This document shows, one piece after another, positions 15,565 through 23,931 of a stretch of DNA of 48,819 nucleotides (position 1 is the stretch's first letter; the number at the start of each line of letters is the position of its first letter). The notes under the pieces were generated by a model. The model did not search any database. It saw only the letters and a list, made by a program, of their open reading frames with translations, and was not told where the DNA came from. Origin of the DNA: RGIG995 sp045603745 (GTDB lineage: Bacteria > Bacillota > Clostridia > Oscillospirales > UBA644); NCBI GenBank assembly GCA_045603745.1, contig JAZUMQ010000001.1, positions 1-48,819 of the forward strand. Direction: 5' to 3'. The translations under genes and the position numbers were made by a program.

Positions 15565-16092
15565 TCAATAACATTTTGAGCAAGCCGTTAATCCCTTTGA
15601 TTGAGCGGCAGAGAGGGTGGATTCATAAATCGCTTTTGCGCGGGAAAGTCCGGAACAGTGCTTTGTGGAATGGTATTTTTTTCCTGTTTCCGTTATGTAG
15701 ACGGTTTTAGATGAGGTGTCTTGGGTTGGATTTGACGTCGTTTCCGAATTTGAGGTCTCAGAGGTGCTTTCTGATTTGGTTGATTCCGAGGTGGAATGGT
15801 CCGAGGTCGAGGGGGAGGAAGTTTCGGTGTCTGTATTTTTCATATTTTCCGAAGTGGTGTCAGAATTTGTGTCAGTTACGTCTTCGGAAGAAGCGTCTGT
15901 GCTTTGCGTAATCTGGGACGTTGCGGTGCTTACGGTTTGAAAATGGGAATCTTCGATATTACTTGTTAAAGTCGTTGATAGGTTTTCCGTTCCCGTGATT
16001 GAAGGATTTTCTATGACGTCGGTGCAACAAGCGAAGGTTAACGTGGTAATCATTGCCAACAAACAGCAGAATATCGCCTTGAAAAGTTTCAT
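15565..16092 (-). CDS. Ser/Thr-rich lipoprotein with C-terminal His/Cys motif domain
   Basis: A 175-residue protein. The signal ends TLTFACC, giving a lipidated cysteine near residue 22. Residues about 30-125 are a low-complexity Ser/Thr/Asp/Glu linker. The last 45 residues form a small domain, VYITETGKKYHSTKHCSG then AKAIYESTLSAAQSKGLTACSKCY. This Y-H-x3-H-C ... G-x-x-x-C-x-x-C pattern is known from the ends of many secreted Gram-positive proteins and is probably metal-binding. It would be held away from the membrane by the linker. Role unknown. It starts 43 bases after tcdA and may be co-transcribed. Confidence 0.75.
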   Translation of the reverse strand: MKLFKAIFCCLLAMITTLTFACCTDVIENPSITGTENLSTTLTSNIEDSHFQTVSTATSQITQSTDASSEDVTDTNSDTTSENMKNTDTETSSPSTSDHSTSESTKSESTSETSNSETTSNPTQDTSSKTVYITETGKKYHSTKHCSGLSRAKAIYESTLSAAQSKGLTACSKCY

Positions 16093-16135
16093 TTTGGTTA
16101 TCTCCCGGAATTTTTTAACTTTTTTAATATAGAAA

Positions 16136-16843
16136 TCAATCGTTTGATTTGATTAAATCTTTCACCGTCTCGCTTGCCAGAATCAGCCCGGCGCAGGCGG
16201 GGACGAAGACGATGCTTCCCGGGGCGTGGCGGGGGGAAGTTTCGTCGGGGACGACGACTTTTTTCGGTTCTTCTTCCGAGTAGACCACTTTCAGCCGGGG
16301 AATATTGCGTTGCTTCAATTCTCTGCGGAGAATTCTTGCCATGGGACACCCCTGGGTTTTGTAAAGGTCGGTGACTTTTAATTTTGTGGGGTCTAATTTA
16401 TTGCCGGTTCCCATGGACGAAATGATGGGAATTTTTTGTTCCGTCGCTTGGCAAATCAGGTGGATTTTCGAGGTCATGGTGTCGATGGCGTCGATGATAT
16501 AATCAAATTGGGAAAGGTCGATTTTGTCGGCATTTTCCGGGGTATAGAACAGGTCGACGGTGTGCACCTTACATTCGGGAGCGATGACGGATACCCGTTC
16601 TTTCGTGACTTCAGTTTTCGGGCGTCCGACCGTCTCCGTCGTTGCGTACAGTTGTCGGTTCAGGTTGGTTTCCGAAAAGATGTCGCAATCAATCAGAGTC
16701 AGTTCCCCCACTCCCCCTCGGGCAAGTCCTTCCACGGCGTATCCACCAACGCCTCCCAGTCCGAACACTGCCACGTGGGCGTTGGCTAATCGTTTGATAT
16801 TTTCCGTCCCGATGAGAAGTTCGGTGCGTTGCAATCGACTCAT
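16136..16843 (-). CDS. tcdA: tRNA threonylcarbamoyladenosine dehydratase (TcdA)
   Basis: A 235-residue E1-like adenylating enzyme of the ThiF fold. It has the nucleotide-binding loop FGLGGVGGYAVEGLARGGVG (about residues 26-45), LIDCDIFSETNLNRQL, and CxxC-free central features typical of the TcdA/YgdL group (DAIDTMTSKIHL, SSMGTGNKLDPTKL, CPMARILRREL). It converts t6A37 of ANN-decoding tRNAs to the cyclic form ct6A. The ATG at 16843 is chosen for its AAAGGAG site; the upstream open frame has none. Length is typical. Confidence 0.9.
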   Translation of the reverse strand: MSRLQRTELLIGTENIKRLANAHVAVFGLGGVGGYAVEGLARGGVGELTLIDCDIFSETNLNRQLYATTETVGRPKTEVTKERVSVIAPECKVHTVDLFYTPENADKIDLSQFDYIIDAIDTMTSKIHLICQATEQKIPIISSMGTGNKLDPTKLKVTDLYKTQGCPMARILRRELKQRNIPRLKVVYSEEEPKKVVVPDETSPRHAPGSIVFVPACAGLILASETVKDLIKSND

Positions 16844-16871
16844 GACGTGGCTCCTTTGTTGATTTGCTTTT

Positions 16872-16900
16872 ATTATACCCTGTTTTTTTTCTTCTGTCAA
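16872..16900 (-). promoter_or_regulatory. tcdA promoter
   Basis: On the minus strand, TTGACA (16900-16895), 17 bases, TATAAT (16877-16872). Confidence 0.85.
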
Positions 16901-16908
16901 GGAGTTTT

Positions 16909-16938
16909 GCATATTTTCCGGAAATTCGGGTGAAAATA
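16909..16938 (+). promoter_or_regulatory. Forespore (sigma-F/sigma-G type) promoter of spoIIQ
   Basis: GCATA at 16909-16913, a 15-base spacer, and GGTGAAAATA at 16929-16938. Every position fits the forespore consensus GYWTA-N15-GGNRANAMTW. It ends 33 bases before the spoIIQ start. In B. subtilis spoIIQ is a sigma-F gene. Confidence 0.85.
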
Positions 16939-16971
16939 AGGGCAAGAAATTTCCATAAAGGAGCGTTTGCT

Positions 16972-17679
16972 ATGAGTAAATTTTACCGAAACGGCAAAAG
17001 TTTTTGGGGCAGTTTGACCAAGGGAAGCGGATTATATCTTCTTCTGGGGGGAACGGTCTTGGTGGTGTTGAGTGTGGCGTCTCTCTTATTTGTTCCCGGG
17101 GAGGGAGAGAAGGAAGTTTCTCTGCCCACCGACACCTCGTCCCTTCAATCTTCGGTCAGTGATTCACAATCTTCTGTTACCGATTCCGATCTCGTCAGCG
17201 ATACGGAATCGACCCATTCTTCCGACAGTGCCGCCAACGCGCCGGTGGACGATCCGGAAAAGATAGAAGACGTTGCCATGATTCAGCCGGTTTCCGGAAC
17301 GGTGGGAACGGATTTTTCTTTGACCGTACCGGTCTTTTCCGAAACCATGAACGATTGGCGGGTTCATCAGGGAATTGATTTTCTGACCGAGGGAGAAGCG
17401 GAAGTTTACGCCGTCGCCGACGGAATCGTGGAAAACGTCTATACCTCGGAATTAATGGGGTTGACGGTGGAGATCCGCCATGCTGACGATACGTTATCTA
17501 TCTACCAATCCCTGTCCGGAGAAGCGAAAGTTATTGAGGGGCAGGAAGTGAAGCAAGGGGATCTTTTGGGCATGACCGGTGTTTCCGCCGACAGTGAGTG
17601 CTTGGAGGGAAATCATCTCCACTTTGCTCTGTTGCGAAAGGGCGTTTATTTGGATCCCAATGACCGATTTGCCTCCTGA
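16972..17679 (+). CDS. spoIIQ: SpoIIQ-like M23 peptidase-family protein
   Basis: A 235-residue protein. One transmembrane helix at about residues 20-42 is followed by a Ser/Asp-rich linker (45-95) and a LytM/M23 domain. The zinc-site residues appear intact: His132 and Asp136 in VHQGID, and His215/His217 in HLHF. SpoIIQ sits in the forespore membrane and joins mother-cell SpoIIIAH across the intermembrane space for engulfment and the feeding channel. B. subtilis SpoIIQ has lost a catalytic residue, while clostridial forms keep them, as here. The start follows AAAGGAG. Forespore-type promoter and convergent spoIID support the call. Confidence 0.85.
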   Translation: MSKFYRNGKSFWGSLTKGSGLYLLLGGTVLVVLSVASLLFVPGEGEKEVSLPTDTSSLQSSVSDSQSSVTDSDLVSDTESTHSSDSAANAPVDDPEKIEDVAMIQPVSGTVGTDFSLTVPVFSETMNDWRVHQGIDFLTEGEAEVYAVADGIVENVYTSELMGLTVEIRHADDTLSIYQSLSGEAKVIEGQEVKQGDLLGMTGVSADSECLEGNHLHFALLRKGVYLDPNDRFAS

Positions 17680-18503
17680 ATTTCTGTATCGGGATAAAAT
17701 GCGGTGAGAATTTCCCGATAATCGGCGCCTCGTTTTGCCATTTCGTTGGCTCCGTACAGGGACATTCCCACTCCCTCTCCCTGCCCCCAGCACCGGAAGG
17801 TTACGGCGGATGCCGTGATTTTGACGGTAAATGCCGGGGAGGGGAGTTCGAACCGGTTCATCATCTCTTTTCCCGTCAAGACGTTATTGCCCGAAGTGAC
17901 CGTTTCCACCCGGCCGCTTTGGGCATTTTTCACGTAAAAAGAGGACCCGTAATTGGGAAAAACGGCGGTGAATTCTTCCAAGGGAACGGTCACCGTGGAT
18001 TCGTAGACGTTGCTGGTTTCGTCAAAAGGACATTCCACCCCGATCTCGGTTTTTCCCCAAGAAACCGGAAAAACGGTGGCTTCGGGGTACGCTTTGCCAT
18101 CTTTTATGAGAAATTCGCCCCACGTTTCTTCGACCGCCTGCTGAATTTGAACCCAATATTGGGAGAACCAATAATCGCCCCACGCCTCTTTTGCCTGTTC
18201 CGCCGTGAGCACCGAAAGCCCGTCCCCGGTGCCGGTTTCTCGATAGGCGGCGATCAGGTTCGTGGTGGCGACTACTGCGGCGGCTTTCAGGGCTTGCGGC
18301 TGATACCCCCGCACGTCCATCGCCCCCACTGCGCCCAAAATCAAATCTGCGGCAGGTACCGAAACGCCGTTGTATAAGATCTGTTCCGGTAAGGGCAGAT
18401 TCGACGTTCCGGATTCCGGAATAGGGGAGATTCCCAGACACAGAATGGGAGCGAGAAAGAACAAAAGGGTAAAGAGTGATAAAAAAGTAAGAAAAGAACG
18501 CAT
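17646..18503 (-). CDS. spoIID: Stage II sporulation protein D (SpoIID)
   Basis: A 285-residue protein with an N-terminal signal anchor (residues 5-25) and the SpoIID lytic transglycosylase domain. Visible motifs are the early ADLILGAVGAMDVRGYQPQALKAAAVVATTN stretch containing the conserved region before Ala-Val-Ala, the central CPFDETSNVYE region, and the late RCWGQGEGVGMSLYGANEMAKRG signature. SpoIID strips stem-peptide-free glycan during engulfment, acting with SpoIIP and SpoIIM. Its 3' end overlaps spoIIQ by 34 bases on the opposite strand. GGAGGGA precedes the ATG. No clear sigma-E promoter was found. Confidence 0.9.
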   Translation of the reverse strand: MRSFLTFLSLFTLLFFLAPILCLGISPIPESGTSNLPLPEQILYNGVSVPAADLILGAVGAMDVRGYQPQALKAAAVVATTNLIAAYRETGTGDGLSVLTAEQAKEAWGDYWFSQYWVQIQQAVEETWGEFLIKDGKAYPEATVFPVSWGKTEIGVECPFDETSNVYESTVTVPLEEFTAVFPNYGSSFYVKNAQSGRVETVTSGNNVLTGKEMMNRFELPSPAFTVKITASAVTFRCWGQGEGVGMSLYGANEMAKRGADYREILTAFYPDTEIQEANRSLGSK

Positions 18504-18521
18504 AAAATCCCTCCGAATCTC

Positions 18522-18550
18522 TTGACGAATCCAAAAAAATATGGTATAAT
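18522..18550 (+). promoter_or_regulatory. Citrate synthase promoter
   Basis: TTGACG at 18522-18527, 17 bases, TATAAT at 18545-18550. The leader of about 100 nt contains a hairpin near 18600-18630 (CGTTCAAC with GTTGAGCG) followed by TTTTGAT, whose role is unclear. Confidence 0.75.
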
Positions 18551-18661
18551 ATACGATAATATAAAATTTATAATGAGGTATTGTACCCTATACAGTCTCC
18601 ACGTTCAACTTCCCTGTGTTGAGCGTTTTGATAAATGTGAATGTTTTGGAGGTGTGTTCTC

Positions 18662-20026
18662 TTGTTTGAGACCCAAAGTGAAAAGGATCTTGTGATCGAC
18701 CGGTTGTGTGAAGATTACCGCGCGACCAATTTTATTGACCCCCACGTCTATGAAAACTATAAGATCAAACGGGGGCTTCGGGAACCGGACGGTTCCGGCG
18801 TCATGGCAGGTGCCACCCGCATCTGTTCCGTTCGCGGTTACGTCATCGAAGACGGAGATCGAATCCCTTCTCCCGGTCAGTTAATCTACCGGGGAATCGA
18901 CGTCAATTCCCTTTTGAAGGGATACGATGCGGAAGGGCGTTTCGGATTTGAAGAAGTGGTTTACCTTCTTTTGATGGGGAAATTACCTTCTTCCTCCGAG
19001 TTGGAAGAATTCAAAGCCCTGCTGGTTTCCTTGCGGGAATTGCCCGACCACTTTACCGAAGATATGATCATCAAAGCTCCCTCTCGGGACGTGATGAACA
19101 AAATGGCACGGTCGGTTCTGGCGATGTATTCTTACGATGACAATCCCGACGATATTTCCCTGCAAAATTTGTTGCGGCAGGCATTGATGCTCATTGCTCG
19201 GCTTCCCATCATCGCCGTTCAGGCCTATCAGGTCAAAAAACGTCATTACGATCGGGAGAGTATGTATTTGCACTTGCCCTGTGACGAATACGGCACGGCG
19301 GAAAATTTCCTGCATATTTTACGCCCCGATCAGCAATTCACCCCTGAAGAGGCGCATCTGCTCGATGCTTGTCTGATCCTGCACGCGGAACACGGCGCCG
19401 GCAATAACTCTGCCTTCTCCACCCGGGTTCTGTCTTCCACGGGAACGGATACATACGCCGCGATCTCTGCTGCCATCGGCTCTCTGAAAGGACCTCGCCA
19501 CGGTGGTGCGAATCTGCAAGTCTGCCGTATGATGGAAGATATTAAAGCCAACGTTTCCGACTGGACCGACGAACAGGAAGTTCAGGAATATCTGTGCAAG
19601 ATCCTGCGGAAAGAAGCGGGAGACGGTAGCGGATTGATCTACGGCATGGGGCACGCCGTCTACACCTTGTCCGATCCTCGGGCGGTGGCGCTGAAGCAAC
19701 GTGCCGGAACTTTGGCGCGGGTCAAGGGAATGGAAGCCGAATTCAATCTTATTTCCTTGGTGGAAAAATTGGCACCCTCCGCCTTTGCGGAAGTCCGCGG
19801 GGTCGATAGAATTATATGTGCCAACGTGGACTTGTATTCCGGCTTTATCTACAGAATGTTGGAGATCCCCACGGAACTGTACACTCCTCTGTTTACCATT
19901 GCTCGGGTTGCCGGGTGGTGCTCCCATCGGGTAGAGGAACTGTCTTCCGGTTCCAAGGTAATCCGTCCTGCATATAAATTTATCGGTGGCAAACACCTTT
20001 ACGTTCCTCTTAACAATCGTAAGTAA
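18662..20026 (+). CDS. gltA: Citrate synthase
   Basis: A 454-residue citrate synthase, joining acetyl-CoA and oxaloacetate to citrate. Catalytic regions are visible: HAEHGAGNNS, GSLKGPRHGGAN, GMGHAVYTLSDPR and the aspartate region NVDLYSGFIY. The N-terminal part has GVMAGATRI and LIYRGIDVNSLL. It starts with TTG at 18662, set by GGAGGTG six bases upstream; an ATG at 18641 has no such site. Without other TCA genes nearby it likely feeds glutamate synthesis. The gene ends 18 bases before the LRR protein gene, suggesting one message. Confidence 0.93.
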   Translation: MFETQSEKDLVIDRLCEDYRATNFIDPHVYENYKIKRGLREPDGSGVMAGATRICSVRGYVIEDGDRIPSPGQLIYRGIDVNSLLKGYDAEGRFGFEEVVYLLLMGKLPSSSELEEFKALLVSLRELPDHFTEDMIIKAPSRDVMNKMARSVLAMYSYDDNPDDISLQNLLRQALMLIARLPIIAVQAYQVKKRHYDRESMYLHLPCDEYGTAENFLHILRPDQQFTPEEAHLLDACLILHAEHGAGNNSAFSTRVLSSTGTDTYAAISAAIGSLKGPRHGGANLQVCRMMEDIKANVSDWTDEQEVQEYLCKILRKEAGDGSGLIYGMGHAVYTLSDPRAVALKQRAGTLARVKGMEAEFNLISLVEKLAPSAFAEVRGVDRIICANVDLYSGFIYRMLEIPTELYTPLFTIARVAGWCSHRVEELSSGSKVIRPAYKFIGGKHLYVPLNNRK

Positions 20027-20044
20027 TTCCGGAGGTGGCGACGA

Positions 20045-22009
20045 ATGTCGAGCAACTGGACGAAACTGAAACGTAAATTGCAACAACTACGGAGCGCGGG
20101 AATGAAATTCAGCCCCGGGGCGGAAGAAAAAAACCGCAAAAAACGGAGAATGAAACCGGAACCTTCCGATTCCGTGCCCATTAAACGGTATTATTTTCGG
20201 CGGTTTTTCTATGCTTTTTCCGTGTTCTTTATTATTTTCGGATTGATCGGTGTGGTTTGGTTCGTGTATCACGAAGACCCCAACGCCTTCGGCCGTGCGG
20301 AAAAGTATTATCAGCAAGGACTTGCCGCCCAAGAACAGAACGATCTGAAGCGGGCTTTGGAATGTTATGAAAAGTGCCTTGAGATCGCCCCGGAAGATCT
20401 GAATGCGCGCCTGCAATCGGTTTTGATCTATCGGGCACAGGGAAATTACGCCGAGGCGGAATCTCTGCTCAACGAGGGACTGAGTCTCCAGCCCCGCTAC
20501 GAAGAATACTATCGACAGATGGTCTATTTGCTTACGGAACAAAATCGCGTGTCCGAGGCGTTGGATTATCTGGATAGCATTACCGCTACCTATATCGTCG
20601 TAAAACTTAACGCGGAACGCCCCGGTGCCGTGGTGTCCAGCCCTCTCCCCGGAACCTTTACCTCCGCCGTGGACGTAACCTTGATGATTCCGAAAAATAC
20701 CACGGTTTATTATACCACCGACGGTACTGCTCCCAATCGGAATTCTGCCGTTTACAGCGAAGGGGAAACCATTAAAGTGGAAAAAGGGACGGTGAATATT
20801 CGCGCCGTTGCCATCAACGATGCCGGAATGCCCGGTACGGAATTCGACGTTTCTTATCGCGTCTATAACGAACGCACCAAATACGAATTCAAAGATCCTA
20901 AAGTGGAAAAACTGGTTCGCTTGGTTTTGGATAAAAAATCCGGCACGATCTATTACAAAGATCTGGAATCGGTTACTACGTTAGACTGTGTGGCAGGCGC
21001 TGCCGCCGGTGTCAGCGGAAGCATTACCACTTTGGACGATCTTTTGGAAATGGCGAACTTGAAGACCGTCAACCTCAACGGCGAAAAAGAGATTTCTTCT
21101 TTTGATCCGTTGCGCCGCTTGACGCAACTGCAATCCCTGTCCCTGGACGGTTGCAATCTGACCGACGGAAAATTTTCTCAGATCGGAAATATTATTTGGT
21201 TGTCTTCTCTGTCGGTGCAGAACAACGCACTGACCACCCTTGCCCCGATCTCTTCCATGCTTTCTTTGACGGAATTGGACGCATCGGGCAATCAGATCAA
21301 AACCGTTCCCTCCCTTACCCGCTTGTCTCTTTTGCGTAAGCTGGATCTTTCGGGGAACGCTCTGACGTCGGCAGCGTGGCTCTCTAACCACAAAACTCTT
21401 TCGTCTTTGAATTTGTCTAACAATTTGATCGGGGATATTTCTCCCCTCTCCACCTGCTCGGCGTTGACTGACCTGAACGTAGCGTCGAATCTGTTTACTT
21501 CTCTGGTTCCCCTTGCGGGTTGTACCCGATTGGAGACGCTGGACGTCAGCGGAAATGAGATTGGCTCTTTGGCAGATCTGAAAGAACTGACGGCGTTAAG
21601 TAATCTTTCTGCCGCCGATACGAAGATCTCTTCCATTGAACCTCTTTCGGGAATGTCTGCCTTGACTACGTTGAACGTATCCGGGACAGCGGTTCGGGAT
21701 TTTACTCCCGTATCTCAAACCAAATTGAAAAATCTGTACGCCGCCGGCTGTGACATCAGCGATTTGACCACCATGGTCATGCTTTCGTCCTTGGAAATGC
21801 TGGACGTTTCGGGAAATCTGCTCAATGAGATCGGCGCCGTTGCCCTGATGTATCAATTAAACGTTCTCAACGTCAGCAACAATTACGTTACGGATTTTTC
21901 ACCCCTTTTGAACTGCACGCGCTTGCGGTCAGTAAACTGTAAGGGAAGTAAAATCGCAGACTCGGTTCTTGCCGGATTGGAAAAGAACAAAGTTTCGGTT
22001 GTTCAATAA
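20045..22009 (+). CDS. Membrane-anchored TPR and leucine-rich-repeat protein
   Basis: A 654-residue protein. A very basic N-terminus (1-55) precedes one transmembrane helix (about 58-77). TPR-type helices follow (about 85-190: AEKYYQQGLAAQEQNDLKRALECYEKCL and the next repeat). Then comes a chitobiase C-terminal-like beta domain (about 198-285, with VYYTTDGTAPNRNSAVYSEG). From about 300 to the end are SDS22/internalin-like leucine-rich repeats (LDLSGNALTS, LNLSNNLIGDISPL, LDVSGNEI). The C-terminal part faces outside and is built for protein or glycan binding. GGAGGTGG precedes the ATG. Role unknown. Confidence 0.8.
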   Translation: MSSNWTKLKRKLQQLRSAGMKFSPGAEEKNRKKRRMKPEPSDSVPIKRYYFRRFFYAFSVFFIIFGLIGVVWFVYHEDPNAFGRAEKYYQQGLAAQEQNDLKRALECYEKCLEIAPEDLNARLQSVLIYRAQGNYAEAESLLNEGLSLQPRYEEYYRQMVYLLTEQNRVSEALDYLDSITATYIVVKLNAERPGAVVSSPLPGTFTSAVDVTLMIPKNTTVYYTTDGTAPNRNSAVYSEGETIKVEKGTVNIRAVAINDAGMPGTEFDVSYRVYNERTKYEFKDPKVEKLVRLVLDKKSGTIYYKDLESVTTLDCVAGAAAGVSGSITTLDDLLEMANLKTVNLNGEKEISSFDPLRRLTQLQSLSLDGCNLTDGKFSQIGNIIWLSSLSVQNNALTTLAPISSMLSLTELDASGNQIKTVPSLTRLSLLRKLDLSGNALTSAAWLSNHKTLSSLNLSNNLIGDISPLSTCSALTDLNVASNLFTSLVPLAGCTRLETLDVSGNEIGSLADLKELTALSNLSAADTKISSIEPLSGMSALTTLNVSGTAVRDFTPVSQTKLKNLYAAGCDISDLTTMVMLSSLEMLDVSGNLLNEIGAVALMYQLNVLNVSNNYVTDFSPLLNCTRLRSVNCKGSKIADSVLAGLEKNKVSVVQ

Positions 22010-22060
22010 TCTTGTGTAAAATTTTATTTTCATATAACGCAAAAAGGAGAAGATTTCATT

Positions 22061-23560
22061 ATGGCATACTATTACGAAGAATGTTCTCATACGTTCAGTG
22101 AATATCTGTTGGTTCCCGGGTATTCCGGCGCGGAACATATCCCCACCAACGTATCGTTAAAGACCCCCTTGGTCAAATTCCGCAAAGGGGAAGAACCTGC
22201 CATTACCATGAATATCCCCCTGGTTTCTGCCATCATGCAGTCGGTTTCCGATGATAAAATGGCGATTGCCTTGGCAAAAGAAGGGGGCGTAGCCTTTATT
22301 TACGGATCTCAAACCATCGAAGACGAAGCCGCTATGGTTCGTCGGGTGAAGGGATACAAAGCCGGATTCGTTTCTTCCGATTCTAATATCCGTCCTGACC
22401 AGACCTTGGCTGACGTGTTAGCTTTAAAAGAACGGCAAGGACACTCCACCATCGCCGTCACCGAAGACGGAACGTCCAACGGGAAACTGTTGGGGATCGT
22501 TACCGGACGTGATTACCGGGTCAGCCGCATGTCTCTCGACGAGAAGGTGGAAACTTTCATGACTCCCCTGGAAAAACTGATTACTGCTCCTGAAGGAACC
22601 ACCCTGAAGGAAGCCAACGATATTATTTGGGATCACAAACTGAATTCCTTGCCCATTCTGTCTTCCGACGGAAAACTGGTTTCTTTCGTGTTCCGTAAAG
22701 ACTATGAACAACACAAGGAAAACCCCATGGAACTTTTGGACTCTCAAAAGCGCTACGTCGTTGGTGCCGGAATCAATACCCGGGACTATGCGGAACGGGT
22801 TCCTGCTTTGGTTGATGCAGGGGTTGACGTTCTTTGTATTGACTCTTCCGAAGGATTTACCGAATGGCAGAGCCGTACCATCAAATTTGTTCGGGAAAAA
22901 TACGGCGATACCGTTAAAGTCGGTGCCGGAAACGTCGTGGATCGGGACGGATTCCGTTTCCTCGCCGAAGCCGGTGCAGACTTTATTAAGATCGGAATCG
23001 GCGGCGGTTCTATCTGTATCACCCGCGAAACCAAGGGCATCGGTCGTGGACAAGCCACCGCGGTCATCGAAGTTGCCAAGGCACGGGACGAATATTTTGA
23101 AGAAACCGGCATTTACATTCCCATCTGCTCCGACGGCGGTATCGTTCACGATTATCACATGACCCTTGCGCTTGCTATGGGTGCGGATTTCTGTATGCTG
23201 GGACGCTATTTCTCCCGGTTTGAAGAATCCCCCACCAACAAAGTCATGGTCAACGGCAACTACATGAAAGAATACTGGGGCGAAGGTTCTGCCCGCGCCC
23301 GCAACTGGCAGAGATATGACCTGGGCGGAGCGGCAAAACTGTCCTTCGTAGAAGGGGTCGACTGCTACGTTCCCTATGCGGGTCTTCTCCACGATAACGT
23401 GGGTATTACCCTGAGCAAAATCCGTTCTACCATGTGCAACTGCGGAGCTCTCTCGATCCCCGAATTGCAGGAAAAAGCAAAACTGACTTTGGTCAGCTCG
23501 GTTTCCATCGTCGAAGGCGGCGCTCACGACGTTGTGGTTAAGGATAAAGTTCAGAATTAA
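22061..23560 (+). CDS. guaB: IMP dehydrogenase
   Basis: A 499-residue enzyme oxidising IMP to XMP, the committed step of GMP synthesis. The barrel starts with NIPLVSAIMQSVSD, two CBS domains occupy about residues 95-215, and the catalytic loop is GIGGGSICITRETKGIGRGQ with nucleophile Cys319. The flap contains the EGVDCYVPYAG stretch. Length and layout resemble the variant group with SEYLLVPGYSG near the N-terminus. AAAAAGGAG precedes the ATG. It follows the LRR gene by 51 bases. Confidence 0.95.
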   Translation: MAYYYEECSHTFSEYLLVPGYSGAEHIPTNVSLKTPLVKFRKGEEPAITMNIPLVSAIMQSVSDDKMAIALAKEGGVAFIYGSQTIEDEAAMVRRVKGYKAGFVSSDSNIRPDQTLADVLALKERQGHSTIAVTEDGTSNGKLLGIVTGRDYRVSRMSLDEKVETFMTPLEKLITAPEGTTLKEANDIIWDHKLNSLPILSSDGKLVSFVFRKDYEQHKENPMELLDSQKRYVVGAGINTRDYAERVPALVDAGVDVLCIDSSEGFTEWQSRTIKFVREKYGDTVKVGAGNVVDRDGFRFLAEAGADFIKIGIGGGSICITRETKGIGRGQATAVIEVAKARDEYFEETGIYIPICSDGGIVHDYHMTLALAMGADFCMLGRYFSRFEESPTNKVMVNGNYMKEYWGEGSARARNWQRYDLGGAAKLSFVEGVDCYVPYAGLLHDNVGITLSKIRSTMCNCGALSIPELQEKAKLTLVSSVSIVEGGAHDVVVKDKVQN

Positions 23561-23575
23561 AAGAGAATTTGATGT

Positions 23576-23607
23576 GTTCTTTCTTTTTCAGGAGAAAAAG
23601 AAAGAAC
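23576..23607. repeat. REP-like polypurine/polypyrimidine palindrome, copy 1
   Basis: Perfect 14-base arms around AGGA (GTTCTTTCTTTTTC with its complement). Bases 23584-23619 are repeated at 23707-23742. It may double as the guaB 3' hairpin. Confidence 0.8.
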
Positions 23608-23626
23608 CAAAGAAAAAGCCAAATTG

Positions 23627-23648
23627 CCGGCGGAAGTTCTTCCGCCGG
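23627..23648 (+). terminator. GC-rich hairpin after guaB
   Basis: A perfect 9-base-pair stem CCGGCGGAA with TTCCGCCGG and a GTTC loop. It lacks a proper T-run, so it may stabilise the mRNA end rather than terminate. Confidence 0.5.
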
Positions 23649-23706
23649 TAGTTCTTTGTTTATGATTGCCTTTCTTTGATCGAAACTTACTCAATGTTGA
23701 TTTCAT

Positions 23707-23753
23707 TTTTTCAGGAGAAAAAGAAAGAACCAAAGAAAAAGCAAATTGCCGGC
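23707..23753. repeat. REP-like direct repeat, copy 2
   Basis: Thirty-six bases identical to 23584-23619, then AAATTGCCGGC, which also follows copy 1 with one extra base. Copy 2 lacks the perfect left palindrome arm. Confidence 0.85.
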
Positions 23754-23815
23754 CGGTAGGTTTTTAGAAAAATTTTATATTATTGACAGAAATATTTTTT
23801 CAGAAGATTTTTGTC

Positions 23816-23844
23816 TTGACATTTCTAAAAAAATGTGGTACAAT
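23816..23844 (+). promoter_or_regulatory. tRNA-Ser promoter
   Basis: TTGACA at 23816-23821, 17 bases, TACAAT at 23839-23844. Confidence 0.85.
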
Positions 23845-23852
23845 ATATTCCG

Positions 23853-23897
23853 TGTCCGAAGTATGGTAAGAGTCCGTAAACGAGGCGGTCTTAAATT
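23853..23897 (+). other. Leader stretch resembling the 5' half of the downstream tRNA-Ser
   Basis: AACGAGGCGGTCTT at 23879-23892 is identical to 23954-23967 within the tRNA (D-arm end to anticodon stem). CCGAAGT and GGTAAG upstream also echo the tRNA D-arm. It looks like a decayed partial tRNA copy in the transcribed leader. Confidence 0.45.
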
Positions 23898-23931
23898 TAA
23901 GGGAATACAAAATTCGTAAAAAACTTAATAT

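Noticed and set aside
23576..23753. CRISPR array
   Set aside because: Only two copies of a purine-rich repeat 123 bases apart, with no regular spacers and no cas genes.
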